IMG/VR virus record: IMGVR_UViG_3300025325_000089
Coordinates: 1-36,061 of that record
Direction: 5' to 3' (one strand)
Length of the DNA: 36,061 nt
Source of the DNA: a virus
The notes under the pieces were generated by a model that worked only from the letters and a program-made list of their open reading frames with translations, did no database searches and was not told the origin of the DNA. Of the stretch, positions 28,878 through 36,061 are shown one piece after another. A program made the position numbers and the translations under genes. How positions within the stretch are numbered: position 1 is the first letter of the stretch; each line of letters opens with the position of its first letter.

Positions 28878-29435
28878 TTATAGCAGGACTTTTTGATAAC
28901 CTTCCAGTAGACCTTTATTTACGTCGTCTATTAGCTTCCCGTATTCTTCCGCGTAGCCTTCGATAGACCGTTTAGTAAAGTTCTGGGGGTTCTGTAATAT
29001 CCTCGAAACTAGAACGGTAGCAACTATAGAAATGGGATTTGGTATAGCGGCCTGTCCTAAATCGCCAACTATTTTTATATTCTTACTACCAATAGTCCAT
29101 CGCCCACCTCTAAGTAAAACGCTATTTTTATAAGCAGTATTAAGGGGATAAAGAACGTAATCTTCGCCTTCAACTAATAATAAAGTTACGTCTAAGTCGT
29201 CGTCTACATAGGAAATAGAGTCTATAGTCGCCCAATCTTCTATAAATAACTCTCTTTTACCGGTGCCGTCGTAGTATCTAGTAACATCGGTATCTGCGTT
29301 AAAAGTCCTGCCCGTATAAGTATCAATAAAAGTCATCACCGCGCTAATAGCGGTTTCTAGAGTAGTTACCTCGTAATCTGAAAGAGGCCGCTTAAGATAA
29401 GCCTCGATTTTAGCTTGGTCGGTATAGTCTGCCAT
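28878..29435 (-). CDS. Head-tail adaptor (gp6/gp15-like connector)
   Basis: 185 aa: 'EAYLKRPLSDYEVTTLETAI', 'VMTFIDTYTGRTFNADTDVT', 'RYYDGTGKRELFIEDW' and the C-terminal helices 'ATVLVSRILQNPQNF' are characteristic of HK97 gp6-type adaptors ('I..yTgr.f......ryydG.g...l.l'). It follows the capsid genes, as usual. Confidence 0.8.
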   Translation of the reverse strand: MADYTDQAKIEAYLKRPLSDYEVTTLETAISAVMTFIDTYTGRTFNADTDVTRYYDGTGKRELFIEDWATIDSISYVDDDLDVTLLLVEGEDYVLYPLNTAYKNSVLLRGGRWTIGSKNIKIVGDLGQAAIPNPISIVATVLVSRILQNPQNFTKRSIEGYAEEYGKLIDDVNKGLLEGYQKVLL

Positions 29436-29438
29436 AGT

Positions 29439-29606
29439 CTAGACATTGGTAGCTTCACAATGCTTACATTTTAATTCCGAATAGTTGCTGTAGAACGGGG
29501 GCTGTTCGAAGCCAGGGTGGCAGATACAACCGCATTTTTCTACCTGCGGTTCTTCTTTAGTTTCTTTCGGTTCTAATATAGCCTCGTTCTTTGCGTCTTT
29601 TATCAT
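29439..29606 (-). CDS. Small zinc-ribbon protein
   Basis: ATG 29606 has AAGGGGGTAAGCT before it. The 55-aa product (MIKDAKNEAILEPKETKEEP...) has CGCICH (~25-30) and CKHC (~47-50), a likely four-Cys zinc ribbon after an acidic-basic tail. It lies between capsid and adaptor genes; role unknown, perhaps a small head component. Confidence 0.65.
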   Translation of the reverse strand: MIKDAKNEAILEPKETKEEPQVEKCGCICHPGFEQPPFYSNYSELKCKHCEATNV

Positions 29607-29622
29607 AGCTTACCCCCTTAGC

Positions 29623-29647
29623 CCTGCCCTCGGACAGCAAGGGCAGG
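29623..29647 (-). promoter_or_regulatory. Strong hairpin after the capsid gene
   Basis: CCTGCCCT and AGGGCAGG form a perfect 8-bp GC-rich stem around a 9-nt loop. No U-run follows on the minus strand, so it is more likely an mRNA-stabilising or processing element at the 3' end of the capsid message than a full terminator. A second small stem (AAGGT/ACCTT) lies between it and the capsid stop. Confidence 0.5.
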
Positions 29648-29670
29648 ATAAGGTAATAAACCTTAGCTAA

Positions 29671-30972
29671 TTAGGATACTGTACCTGTTCCGATTAGCAC
29701 GAAAGCCTCTGGGAATTGAACCAAGTTGTTAGCTCGGAACTCCGCCCTAAGAGCTTTAGCGTTCTGCTCGGCTAGGTTGACAGCATTAGCACCAGAGTCG
29801 TGAACTGTCGCCTCGGTAAGAGTGGTGAGGTTAAGTCCGGCTTTCCTAATAAGGGTGCTAAACTTCAAGTTCCCAAAGACAATGAAGGGTTCGTTTTCGT
29901 CACCCACTACATTGATATCGGGTAGAACTTCGACTAACTCATAAGGATAGCCCCAGATAGTACCGGTGACTCCACCGTTTACCCCAGGTTGCCAAATGTA
30001 GTTATCGTTTTGGTCTTTAATTCTTTGAACTAAACCAAGCAAGGTTCGGTGAAGGTAGAATTTAGCACCTACTAAAGCTCCTCCGTGAACCGTATAAATT
30101 GCTCTGTTTATATCATCGAAGTCAAGGTCGGCAAGAGCCGCACCTATAGTGACCGCGCCAGTACCGGCGGTACGTAGAATACCGCTAGTTGCGTCGGTAA
30201 AGACAAGAGTATCAATCAATCGGGCGCTTTCGAGGGCGAAGTCTTGGGTCAATTCGCTAAAGATATTGACTGCCGCATCTTCGTTTAGCTCGTCAGTTAC
30301 GATTGCGATACCTGCAAACTTTCTCAAGTTTACGGTGTCTTGACCGAACGTCATCTTAGTTCCGGTCTTGGCAACGAGTTCGCCGGTTTCGTACATAGTT
30401 ACTCCGCCAACTTTCTTGTTAAGAACAAGCGAGTTGGAACTAATAGTAACCGTTCTAGCGTCCCGCGCGGCTACTCCGTACACATCTTCAAGACGTGCAA
30501 CTTCTGCGACGAAGTCTCGGTCAACTAGGAAACCACCATCGGCGTTAGTAGTTTCGTTCTGATAGCCAGCTTTCTCTATTGCGTACTCGTTAAATCGCTT
30601 TAGAGTCGGTTGGTCATCTCGCATAAGAGCCTGAAGTCCTTTGAAGAACCTCACCTCTTTCGACATCTGTTCGATATCGGTTTTAACTTCTACAGTTGGA
30701 GTGTTAGCACCAATGTTTTTACTAACCACTGGCTCTATCTTCTCAACTGCTTTAGTTACGGCCTCGTCGACCTTTTTGGTAAGAACACCGGCAACTGAAT
30801 TAGTAATCTTTTCCAAGGCATCCTCGGAAAGAATTACCTCGTCGACAGTATCACCATCTTGGTCGTCTTTGGCTTTGGCCTCGGCTTCTAACGTTTCGAG
30901 TTCTTTTGCTTCCTCGTCGGTTAGAGTTTCGCCTTTAGCCTTTTTTTCTTGTAACTCTTTTAGTCTTTCCAT
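29671..30972 (-). CDS. Major capsid protein, HK97 fold with delta domain
   Basis: ATG 30972 is used, since GGAGGTAATA lies directly before it; the upstream in-frame ATG at 30984 is itself part of that site. The first ~100 residues are a charged coiled coil ('RLKELQEKKAKGETLTDEEA'), the scaffold-like delta domain that the protease removes. Then 'NETTNADGGFLVDRDFVAEV', 'TKMTFGQDTVNLRKFAGIAI', 'LTQDFALESARLIDTLVFTD' and 'GYPYELVEVLPDI' are HK97 capsid signatures. 433 aa. Confidence 0.92.
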   Translation of the reverse strand: MERLKELQEKKAKGETLTDEEAKELETLEAEAKAKDDQDGDTVDEVILSEDALEKITNSVAGVLTKKVDEAVTKAVEKIEPVVSKNIGANTPTVEVKTDIEQMSKEVRFFKGLQALMRDDQPTLKRFNEYAIEKAGYQNETTNADGGFLVDRDFVAEVARLEDVYGVAARDARTVTISSNSLVLNKKVGGVTMYETGELVAKTGTKMTFGQDTVNLRKFAGIAIVTDELNEDAAVNIFSELTQDFALESARLIDTLVFTDATSGILRTAGTGAVTIGAALADLDFDDINRAIYTVHGGALVGAKFYLHRTLLGLVQRIKDQNDNYIWQPGVNGGVTGTIWGYPYELVEVLPDINVVGDENEPFIVFGNLKFSTLIRKAGLNLTTLTEATVHDSGANAVNLAEQNAKALRAEFRANNLVQFPEAFVLIGTGTVS

Positions 30973-30984
30973 TATTACCTCCAT

Positions 30985-32085
30985 CTAGTTATCAGTACCA
31001 GATAGAATTTTGTTCACGCCGACTATAATAAGTTCGACTTGCTTATCGATAATCTGCGCGTGCTTCTTGGTCGTGACTAAAACCAACTTACGCTTACCCT
31101 TATTCTCACGCTTGTCGGTGACAAAGGCGGTTTTAATAGTATCCGCCATAGCCGACATCTGGGTTTGTAGCCCAGAAATTTGAGATGATAGGGTTTCAAT
31201 ACTTTTATCTTCGTCGATTTCTTCTATAGACTTAAATTCTGGTGCTTCTTCATCAAAATCTCCGTAATGACTCTTTAGGTGGTTATAAATTCCTTTTCTG
31301 TCTCCGCTAGGTACGTCTACTCCGCCTCTTGCTCCTAGTAAAGCTCCCATAGCGGCTTTAACTCCGTTCCAAACTACGGAGTGAGAACCGGCCGCTAAGT
31401 GGTGGGGAAGTTTATAACTAGATTTAACGTCAGGATTTTCGCTATCGAACCAAGTAGAGATTGCCTTTAGTTTCGTCATATCGTCGCCGCATTCTCTAAT
31501 CTGCATTGGCCCATTCCAAGCCATATCTTTATCGGCGAGTGGGGTTTTCTTATAGCCGATAACGCTCTTATCGGATATACTCTTATCTTCGCTGTCAGTA
31601 ACTTCGCTAAATTCTTCAATCTCGTTAGTTTCTAGACCTTTACTTTTAGCGGTTACCATAGCTTCGCTATTAGCTGGCACCGGAACGACGCTAAATTCTA
31701 GCATCTCGCTTGCCGTCCAAGTATTATTTTCTTCGTCAAACTCTTTACCTATAAAACCAACCGAAAGACCGGTTAGATAACCACCGAGAATTAAGTTATA
31801 TACCTGATTGGCAAGCATTGAGATTTCGGTAGCGAGCTTAAAACGGGCGATAAGCTGTCCGGCAGATTTGCGTAAAGATTGGGTTCTACCTATTGGTAGG
31901 CTTTGATAATCGTGGCCGTATAGGACTGGGCCTCCGGCGGCCATAAACTTTTTAACGTTTAGACCTTTTATATCTATCTTCTCGCCTTGTCTATCTATAT
32001 CCTCGGTTGCGACTATACCCTCGACTTCGCCTTCGGCAAGTTTCTGGGCTTTAATAAGTTTAACTAATAATTGCTTTTTTAACAT
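30985..32085 (-). CDS. HK97-family prohead protease with C-terminal extra domain
   Basis: ATG 32085 follows TTAGGAGTAAG, a better start than an in-frame TTG at 32109. Catalytic-type residues: His58 in 'GPVLYGHDYQSLPIGRT' and Ser108 in 'GGYLTGLSVGFIGKEF', with 'EFSVVPVPANSEAM' completing the fold. After ~170, a second domain 'SYKLPHHLAAGSHSVVWNGV' is found, the 'YKLPHH' extension seen in some phage proteases, then a coiled coil (~305-330). 366 aa. It would cut the capsid delta domain. Confidence 0.88.
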   Translation of the reverse strand: MLKKQLLVKLIKAQKLAEGEVEGIVATEDIDRQGEKIDIKGLNVKKFMAAGGPVLYGHDYQSLPIGRTQSLRKSAGQLIARFKLATEISMLANQVYNLILGGYLTGLSVGFIGKEFDEENNTWTASEMLEFSVVPVPANSEAMVTAKSKGLETNEIEEFSEVTDSEDKSISDKSVIGYKKTPLADKDMAWNGPMQIRECGDDMTKLKAISTWFDSENPDVKSSYKLPHHLAAGSHSVVWNGVKAAMGALLGARGGVDVPSGDRKGIYNHLKSHYGDFDEEAPEFKSIEEIDEDKSIETLSSQISGLQTQMSAMADTIKTAFVTDKRENKGKRKLVLVTTKKHAQIIDKQVELIIVGVNKILSGTDN

Positions 32086-32097
32086 CTTACTCCTAAC

Positions 32098-32152
32098 AAA
32101 AATCCGCAAATAAATATACGCTTGTATTGACTCAAGGTCATTTATTTACGGA
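32098..32152 (-). terminator. Terminator/attenuator before the protease gene
   Basis: On the minus strand TCCGTAAATAAAT pairs with ATTTATTTGCGGA (13 bp with one U-G), followed by five T (32102-32098). The protease ribosome site begins only a few bases later. It would limit read-through from the repeat-protein genes into the head genes. Confidence 0.6.
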
Positions 32153-32166
32153 CTACTATGGTCTCT

Positions 32167-32364
32167 TTATTTAGTTTTCAGTACGATTTTATTATATTGA
32201 CTTCTAGGCTTACTGTCAATAGCGAACGAGTCGCGCTGGCTAACTATATATAATCGATTGACTGCCTTACAACGGTGGCACTTAATCGAACCGACTGCGG
32301 TTGAGAATAATCCTAGCATACCGGCGCAGTTAAAACAGCGAACGTCTGGGATATTTCTACTCAT
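32167..32364 (-). CDS. Com-like zinc-finger protein
   Basis: 'VRCFNCAGMLGLFS' and 'IKCHRCKAVNRLYI' give four Cys (10, 13, 29, 32) in the arrangement of phage Mu Com ('RC.nC..LL.....iEIKCpRCk..n'), the RNA-binding protein that opens the mom ribosome site for translation. 65 aa matches Com (~62). A Mom-like enzyme is encoded far away at 3894-4535. AAAGG lies before ATG 32364. Com-like proteins also occur near head genes of phages without Mom, so regulation of Mom is inferred only. Confidence 0.7.
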   Translation of the reverse strand: MSRNIPDVRCFNCAGMLGLFSTAVGSIKCHRCKAVNRLYIVSQRDSFAIDSKPRSQYNKIVLKTK

Positions 32365-34021
32365 ATTGTACCTTTCCGCTTATAGAGTAAGGTTCGATAG
32401 TTATTATTCTATCAGAACCTAATTTACCTTGTATATAACTTACTTTAATTTCGGCCTCTATACCGCTTGCCTTAATCGCCAAATTGTAATTCTTTTCTAG
32501 GACAAACTTAGGATACCTAATCTTCTCGGATAGTAAGAAATACCTTAACGACTTAGTAATTTTAACTTCCCTAAATATCGAGTATTTAAGGGACTTAGTT
32601 ATGGCGTTTTCTTTGAAGATATAATAGGTTAGCGATTTAGTTATCGCTTGGTCGGTTAAGACTTCGTAAGTAAGACCTTTGGTTATAGATACCGTTCTAA
32701 AGATAACGTACCGAAGCGATTTGGTTATAGCGTTTTCTAAAGCGATGCTATAAGTAAGACTCTTGGTTATCGCTACACCCTCTATAAATATCCGGTAGGT
32801 TAGGGATTTAGTAATTGGGTTTTCGGTAATAACTGTATATTTAAGGTCTTTAGTTACAGATAGACCTTGGCCTTCAATAACGTAAGTTAAGTTTTTAGTA
32901 ATCGTAACTTCGGCTAGAACTTTATAAACTAGCGTTTTGGTAATAGCTGTCTCTATAGATATATAGTAGGTTAGGCTCTTAGTAACTGCCGCCGGAGTAG
33001 TTATAATCGTGTATTTAAGACTCTTAGTAACCGACTGCTCAGATAGAACTACGTATTTAAGAGACTTCGTTATAGAGGTGGGAACGACTACTATATATTC
33101 TAGGGATTTAGTTATCGCCGTATCGGTAATAATTCTGTAAGTTAGCGACTTAGTAAGGGTAGTATCGGTAAGAACCGTGTATTTTAGGCTCTTGGTTATT
33201 GCTTGCTCGCTAGTAACTATATAGGTAAGCGATTTCGTAACTGCAGTATCGGTAACTACCCGATAAGTTAAACTTTTAGTAACGGCATTATCTGTAATAA
33301 CTTCGTAGGTAAGACTCTTAGTTATAGAGGTATCGGTAAGAACCGTATACTTTAGGGATTTTGTAATCGCGGTAGTAGTTACCTGCTCGAAACCGAAGTT
33401 AATCTGGTCGGTCTTTAGTTGGAACGGGGCTAAGACCGCGTAGGTTAAAGACTTAGTAATTGCGTTTTCTTTTAGAACCTCGTAATTTAAGGATTTAGTA
33501 ACCGATATTTCTTTAATTACTTTATAGGTAAGAGATTTCTGAACAATTAAAAGGTAATAAACCTTAACTTGTATATGGTCAATGTTTAAGCGGTTAGTAT
33601 CTCCTGTACCTAACTGAAGTCCTCTAAGTCTAAAGTTAGCATCGCTAAACTCGTCTCTTGTCCAGCTTCTACCCCAAGTATCTGCACTCCCACCATAGGT
33701 CTTATTATCATCCGGAGTAGCGCTAAAAGCGGTAGAGTCTTTAGCGGTAGAATATGTAGAGCCACCATCCCAAGAAAGAGCTAATCTTAATCTCCTATCA
33801 TTGCCAGCCCCGTTTTGGGCGTGTCCCTCAACCGTAGCTTCAATACCTACGATTATCGCATTTGCAGGTAAAGCGCTGATAATATCAAAGGTAGAGTAAA
33901 TTTCAAAAGCACCGTTACTAATAGTATCCGCATAAGCATCATCAGTAGCGTGGGCATTATCCGGAAGTGTCCAATGAGCCGCCGCATTCGCTGTAGGTGA
34001 CTTAAATCCTGTATCAGCCAT
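32357..34021 (-). CDS. Repeat fibre-like structural protein 2 (23 KSL-Y repeats)
   Basis: The N-terminal ~155 residues form a beta-sandwich ('GFKSPTANAAAHWTLPDNAH', 'DRRLRLALSWDGGSTYS', 'NIDHIQVKVYYLLI'). Then 23 copies of a ~14-residue unit (consensus TKSLTYxVLTDxAI) run to about residue 495, broken once by 'FQLKTDQINFGFEQVTT'. The end ('IEAEIKVSYIQGKLG') is beta-rich. Every unit alternates hydrophobic and polar residues, as in beta-solenoids. It overlaps the preceding repeat gene by 1 nt (TAATG). Virion fibre or adhesin is inferred from location near head genes and beta-repeat form. Confidence 0.6.
   Translation of the reverse strand: MADTGFKSPTANAAAHWTLPDNAHATDDAYADTISNGAFEIYSTFDIISALPANAIIVGIEATVEGHAQNGAGNDRRLRLALSWDGGSTYSTAKDSTAFSATPDDNKTYGGSADTWGRSWTRDEFSDANFRLRGLQLGTGDTNRLNIDHIQVKVYYLLIVQKSLTYKVIKEISVTKSLNYEVLKENAITKSLTYAVLAPFQLKTDQINFGFEQVTTTAITKSLKYTVLTDTSITKSLTYEVITDNAVTKSLTYRVVTDTAVTKSLTYIVTSEQAITKSLKYTVLTDTTLTKSLTYRIITDTAITKSLEYIVVVPTSITKSLKYVVLSEQSVTKSLKYTIITTPAAVTKSLTYYISIETAITKTLVYKVLAEVTITKNLTYVIEGQGLSVTKDLKYTVITENPITKSLTYRIFIEGVAITKSLTYSIALENAITKSLRYVIFRTVSITKGLTYEVLTDQAITKSLTYYIFKENAITKSLKYSIFREVKITKSLRYFLLSEKIRYPKFVLEKNYNLAIKASGIEAEIKVSYIQGKLGSDRIITIEPYSISGKVQYE
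32535..33550 (-). repeat. Tandem ~42-nt coding repeats (protein-level)
   Basis: Twenty-three units of 14 (sometimes 15-16) codons. Protein units are highly alike (T-K-S-L-x-Y) but codons for K, S, L and T vary freely from unit to unit, so DNA identity is low. Confidence 0.75.
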
Positions 34022-36061
34022 TATGCGCCCTCCTGATAAACTCTAATCGTAACGTGATTATTAGCATCGTAGTAATCTCCAACGCCAACGGTTATAGAGC
34101 CGTCTAAATCGAAGTCGGTATCTGCTCCGGTAGTATTATCGCTATCTAAGTTTTCCCAACTCGCTAAGGTATAGTTATAAATCTGTAAGTAAACTGTCGA
34201 AGTAGTAGGGGCAAGTTCGGTCTGCCCGTTCCAATGTATATTTATATCGTCGGTGTCGTTATCGTGCCTATATCTATAATGGTGTATTGCAAATTCTACC
34301 CCTTCACCTTCTATAGCCACTCTTACCGCGTCATCGGTCGCAACGTCTAGATAGTCTTGCGAAGAATACTGCGTTGCTAGAGGAGTTTCGTTGGCCGGTA
34401 GGCTCGCTTTGGCTTCCCTTGTATAAAAGGTTCTAGCTATAGCGTAAGTTAAACTCTTAGTAATAGCGGTATCGGTTATAACCTCGTAAGTTAGGTTTTT
34501 AGTAACCGCTACTTCTTTCAATACCCGATAAGTCAGGCTCTTAGTTATCGCAGTCTCTACCACAACGTGATAAGTTAAAGATTTAGTTAAACTATCGGTG
34601 GTTAAGACCCTATATTCTAGGGACTTAGTTACTGCCGACGGGGTAGTAAAGACCGTATATTTTAAGCTCTTAGTTACTGCCTGTTCCGAAACTACTATAT
34701 AGGTAAGACTTTTGGTTACTGCCGTATCAGTTACGACTCGATAAGTCAACGATTTAGTAATCGAGGTAGAAGTTAAGACCTCGTAATTAAGAGATTTAGT
34801 TATTACTATATCCGTTAGGATTTCGTAGGTAAGAGCTTTGGTTATAGCCGAGTCGGTAATAACTGTATATTTAAGAGATTTAGTAAGCGCTTCTGCTTGC
34901 TTAACCGTATACTTTAGGGATTTTGTAATCGCCTGTTCGCTGGTTACTATATAAGTAAGAGACTTCGTAATCGAACTATCTGTTAAGACGGTATATTTTA
35001 AGGACTTCTGTATTAGAACCGGCGCGGCGGCCTCAACCTCGTAGGTAAGAGACTTGGTAATAGAACTATCGGTTAGTACGCAATACTTTAGAGATTTAGT
35101 TATCGGCTGTTCTATAAAAACCCGATATTCTAGAGATTTAGTTACAGAGTCGGAAGTTAATACTGTGTATTTAAGAGATTTAGTAACTGCCGTATCCGTT
35201 AGAACCGTATATTTCAAAGACTTAGTAACAGACTGCTCGGAGGTAACTATATAAGTTAGGCTCTTTGTAACTGCTGTATCGGTTAGAACCCGATAGGTAA
35301 GAGATTTCGTAACCGCAGAAGGGGTTGTGATAATTGTATATTTAAGAGATTTCGTAATCGCAGCGACTTCGGTAGTAACTGTATATTTAAGACTCTTTGT
35401 TACGGCGTTTTCTTTTAATACTCTGTAGGTGAGGGACTTCTGCACTGCGGTATCTGTTAAGACGGTATATTTTAGGCTTTTGGTAACCGCAATTTCTTTT
35501 AGAACGGTATATTTTAGTGATTTTTGGATTGTTTCTGTAGAAACCGCCGAACCTAAATTGTAAACTGTGAAGTTATCGGTGTCGTTGTCTGCATCCATAT
35601 CATCGCCGGAATTTACCAATACCGTACCACCACCCCAAGCTAATCCTGCTTTGCCTGCGGCGGTTATATCGGTGTCTGTGGCAGAAGCTACTTCTACGCC
35701 ATCTATATAGAATTTGAGAGCCGAGCCGATTATTTCTAATTTACAAATCGCACCGTTATAAGGTGGGGAAAAAGCAGAACCTAAAGTAGCCCAACCACCT
35801 GCCGTAGTTCTTTTATAAAGCTGGCAAGTATTAGTTCCGCCTTGGTCGTTTATGCGAACTGCGTACATATTATCTGCGTCCTGAACCCTTACCAAAGCGT
35901 ATTGAGGAGAAGAAGTACCAGCATCCAAAATGCACATTTCAAACTCAACTGCGTAATCAGCCGAGGGGTAGGTTGCGTCTGCGGTATAGATAACCCCATC
36001 ATTCAAATCTCCTGCGGGACTGGCTCTATCTGTAGCCGCCATAGCGGAAGCCCCTGTACCT
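34021..36061 (-). CDS. Repeat fibre-like structural protein 1 (26 KSL-Y repeats), N-terminus cut by right edge
   Basis: The frame is open to the right edge (codons for GTGAS lie before the first Met at 36042), and the visible N-terminus begins within a LamG/concanavalin-like domain ('YAVEFEMCILDAG', 'GAICKLEIIGSALKFYIDGV', 'GKAGLAWGGG'), so the true start is probably outside the window. Next are 26 copies of the ~14-residue KSL-Y unit (~174-532), then a C-terminal beta domain ('EGVEFAIHHYRYRHDNDTDD', 'NHVTIRVYQEGA'). It shares the repeat type but not the end domains with its neighbour. LamG-like domains bind sugars, so host-surface binding is plausible. Confidence 0.6.
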   Translation of the reverse strand, partial: GTGASAMAATDRASPAGDLNDGVIYTADATYPSADYAVEFEMCILDAGTSSPQYALVRVQDADNMYAVRINDQGGTNTCQLYKRTTAGGWATLGSAFSPPYNGAICKLEIIGSALKFYIDGVEVASATDTDITAAGKAGLAWGGGTVLVNSGDDMDADNDTDNFTVYNLGSAVSTETIQKSLKYTVLKEIAVTKSLKYTVLTDTAVQKSLTYRVLKENAVTKSLKYTVTTEVAAITKSLKYTIITTPSAVTKSLTYRVLTDTAVTKSLTYIVTSEQSVTKSLKYTVLTDTAVTKSLKYTVLTSDSVTKSLEYRVFIEQPITKSLKYCVLTDSSITKSLTYEVEAAAPVLIQKSLKYTVLTDSSITKSLTYIVTSEQAITKSLKYTVKQAEALTKSLKYTVITDSAITKALTYEILTDIVITKSLNYEVLTSTSITKSLTYRVVTDTAVTKSLTYIVVSEQAVTKSLKYTVFTTPSAVTKSLEYRVLTTDSLTKSLTYHVVVETAITKSLTYRVLKEVAVTKNLTYEVITDTAITKSLTYAIARTFYTREAKASLPANETPLATQYSSQDYLDVATDDAVRVAIEGEGVEFAIHHYRYRHDNDTDDINIHWNGQTELAPTTSTVYLQIYNYTLASWENLDSDNTTGADTDFDLDGSITVGVGDYYDANNHVTIRVYQEGA
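34435..35535 (-). repeat. Tandem ~42-nt coding repeats (protein-level), first array
   Basis: Twenty-six units with consensus TKSLKYTVLTDTAV; three have QKSL instead of TKSL, and single units read KAL, KNL or SLN/SLE. Unit length is nearly fixed at 14, with +1 or +2 residue insertions at the turn (for example TTPSAV, AAAPVLI). Confidence 0.75.

Noticed and set aside
34435-35535. CRISPR array or DNA minisatellite
   Set aside because: Period is ~42 nt with no constant DNA repeat; similarity is at protein level inside an open frame.
1-36061. Direct circular closure of the window ends
   Set aside because: Joining the ends would put a TAA right before the open N-terminal frame at 36061 and end the BppU-like gene after ~24 more unrelated codons; both genes look truncated instead, so the contig is treated as open.
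1-36061. Diversity-generating retroelement, integrase/attachment sites, tRNA genes
   Set aside because: No reverse transcriptase, recombinase or cloverleaf could be found on either strand.

Overview
The window is most of the genome of a tailed double-stranded DNA phage with a long non-contractile tail (siphovirus type). The head genes are of the HK97 kind: TerS/TerL, a portal fused to a MuF-like domain, prohead protease, and a major capsid protein with an N-terminal scaffold-like delta domain. These are followed by connectors, tail tube, frameshifted tail chaperones, tape measure, Dit and a tail hub. Nearly every gene lies on the minus strand, packed with TGATG/ATGA overlaps and Shine-Dalgarno sites close to AAGGAGGTG. 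I see no integrase, lysogenic repressor, DNA polymerase or helicase, so it looks lytic or incomplete. GC content is moderate to low (about 42% by eye). The CHAP-LysM endolysin suits a host whose peptidoglycan is reachable from outside, but the host cannot be named from the sequence.

Read in the direction of transcription (right to left): (1) 36061-32357 holds two large proteins built from tandem ~14-residue KSL-Y repeats between beta-rich end domains; the first is cut by the right edge. (2) 32364-27241 holds a Com-like zinc-finger protein, an attenuator-like hairpin, protease, capsid protein, a zinc-ribbon protein, four connector/terminator proteins and the tail tube. (3) 27205-19774 holds the tail chaperones with a -1 frameshift, tape measure, Dit, a beta-sandwich protein, the tail hub and two paralogous tail-tip proteins. 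(4) 19760-17117 is lysis: a membrane coiled-coil protein, CHAP-LysM endolysin, holin, then a membrane-anchored transglycosylase-like protein. Between holin and transglycosylase lies a plus-strand insert with a very acidic 43-residue gene.

(5) 17086-16357 holds an HNH nuclease and two small genes. (6) 16350-15840 is the main non-coding control region. It has two tandem structured elements, two palindromes, a strong plus-strand promoter leading to a ~105-nt RNA with an intrinsic terminator, and the minus-strand promoter of a small HTH gene. (7) 15839-12055 is an early operon: HTH protein, a ~200-nt GC-rich structured RNA, a RecB-like exonuclease, a probable ssDNA-binding protein, a nuclease-fold protein and many micro-genes. 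(8) 12058-5228 is a sugar cassette of four glycosyltransferases and three methyltransferases. (9) 5231-3894 is a DNA-modification set: a small protein, a ParB-like domain protein and a Mom-like base-modification enzyme. (10) 3784-1 is packaging: TerS, TerL, portal-MuF, and the start of a BppU-N-like gene cut by the left edge.

The most striking points are the near absence of GATC and CATG tetramers across the whole window, the Mom/Com-like pair split 28 kb apart, the glycosylation cassette, the repeat fibres, and two or three undescribed structured RNAs in the control region.
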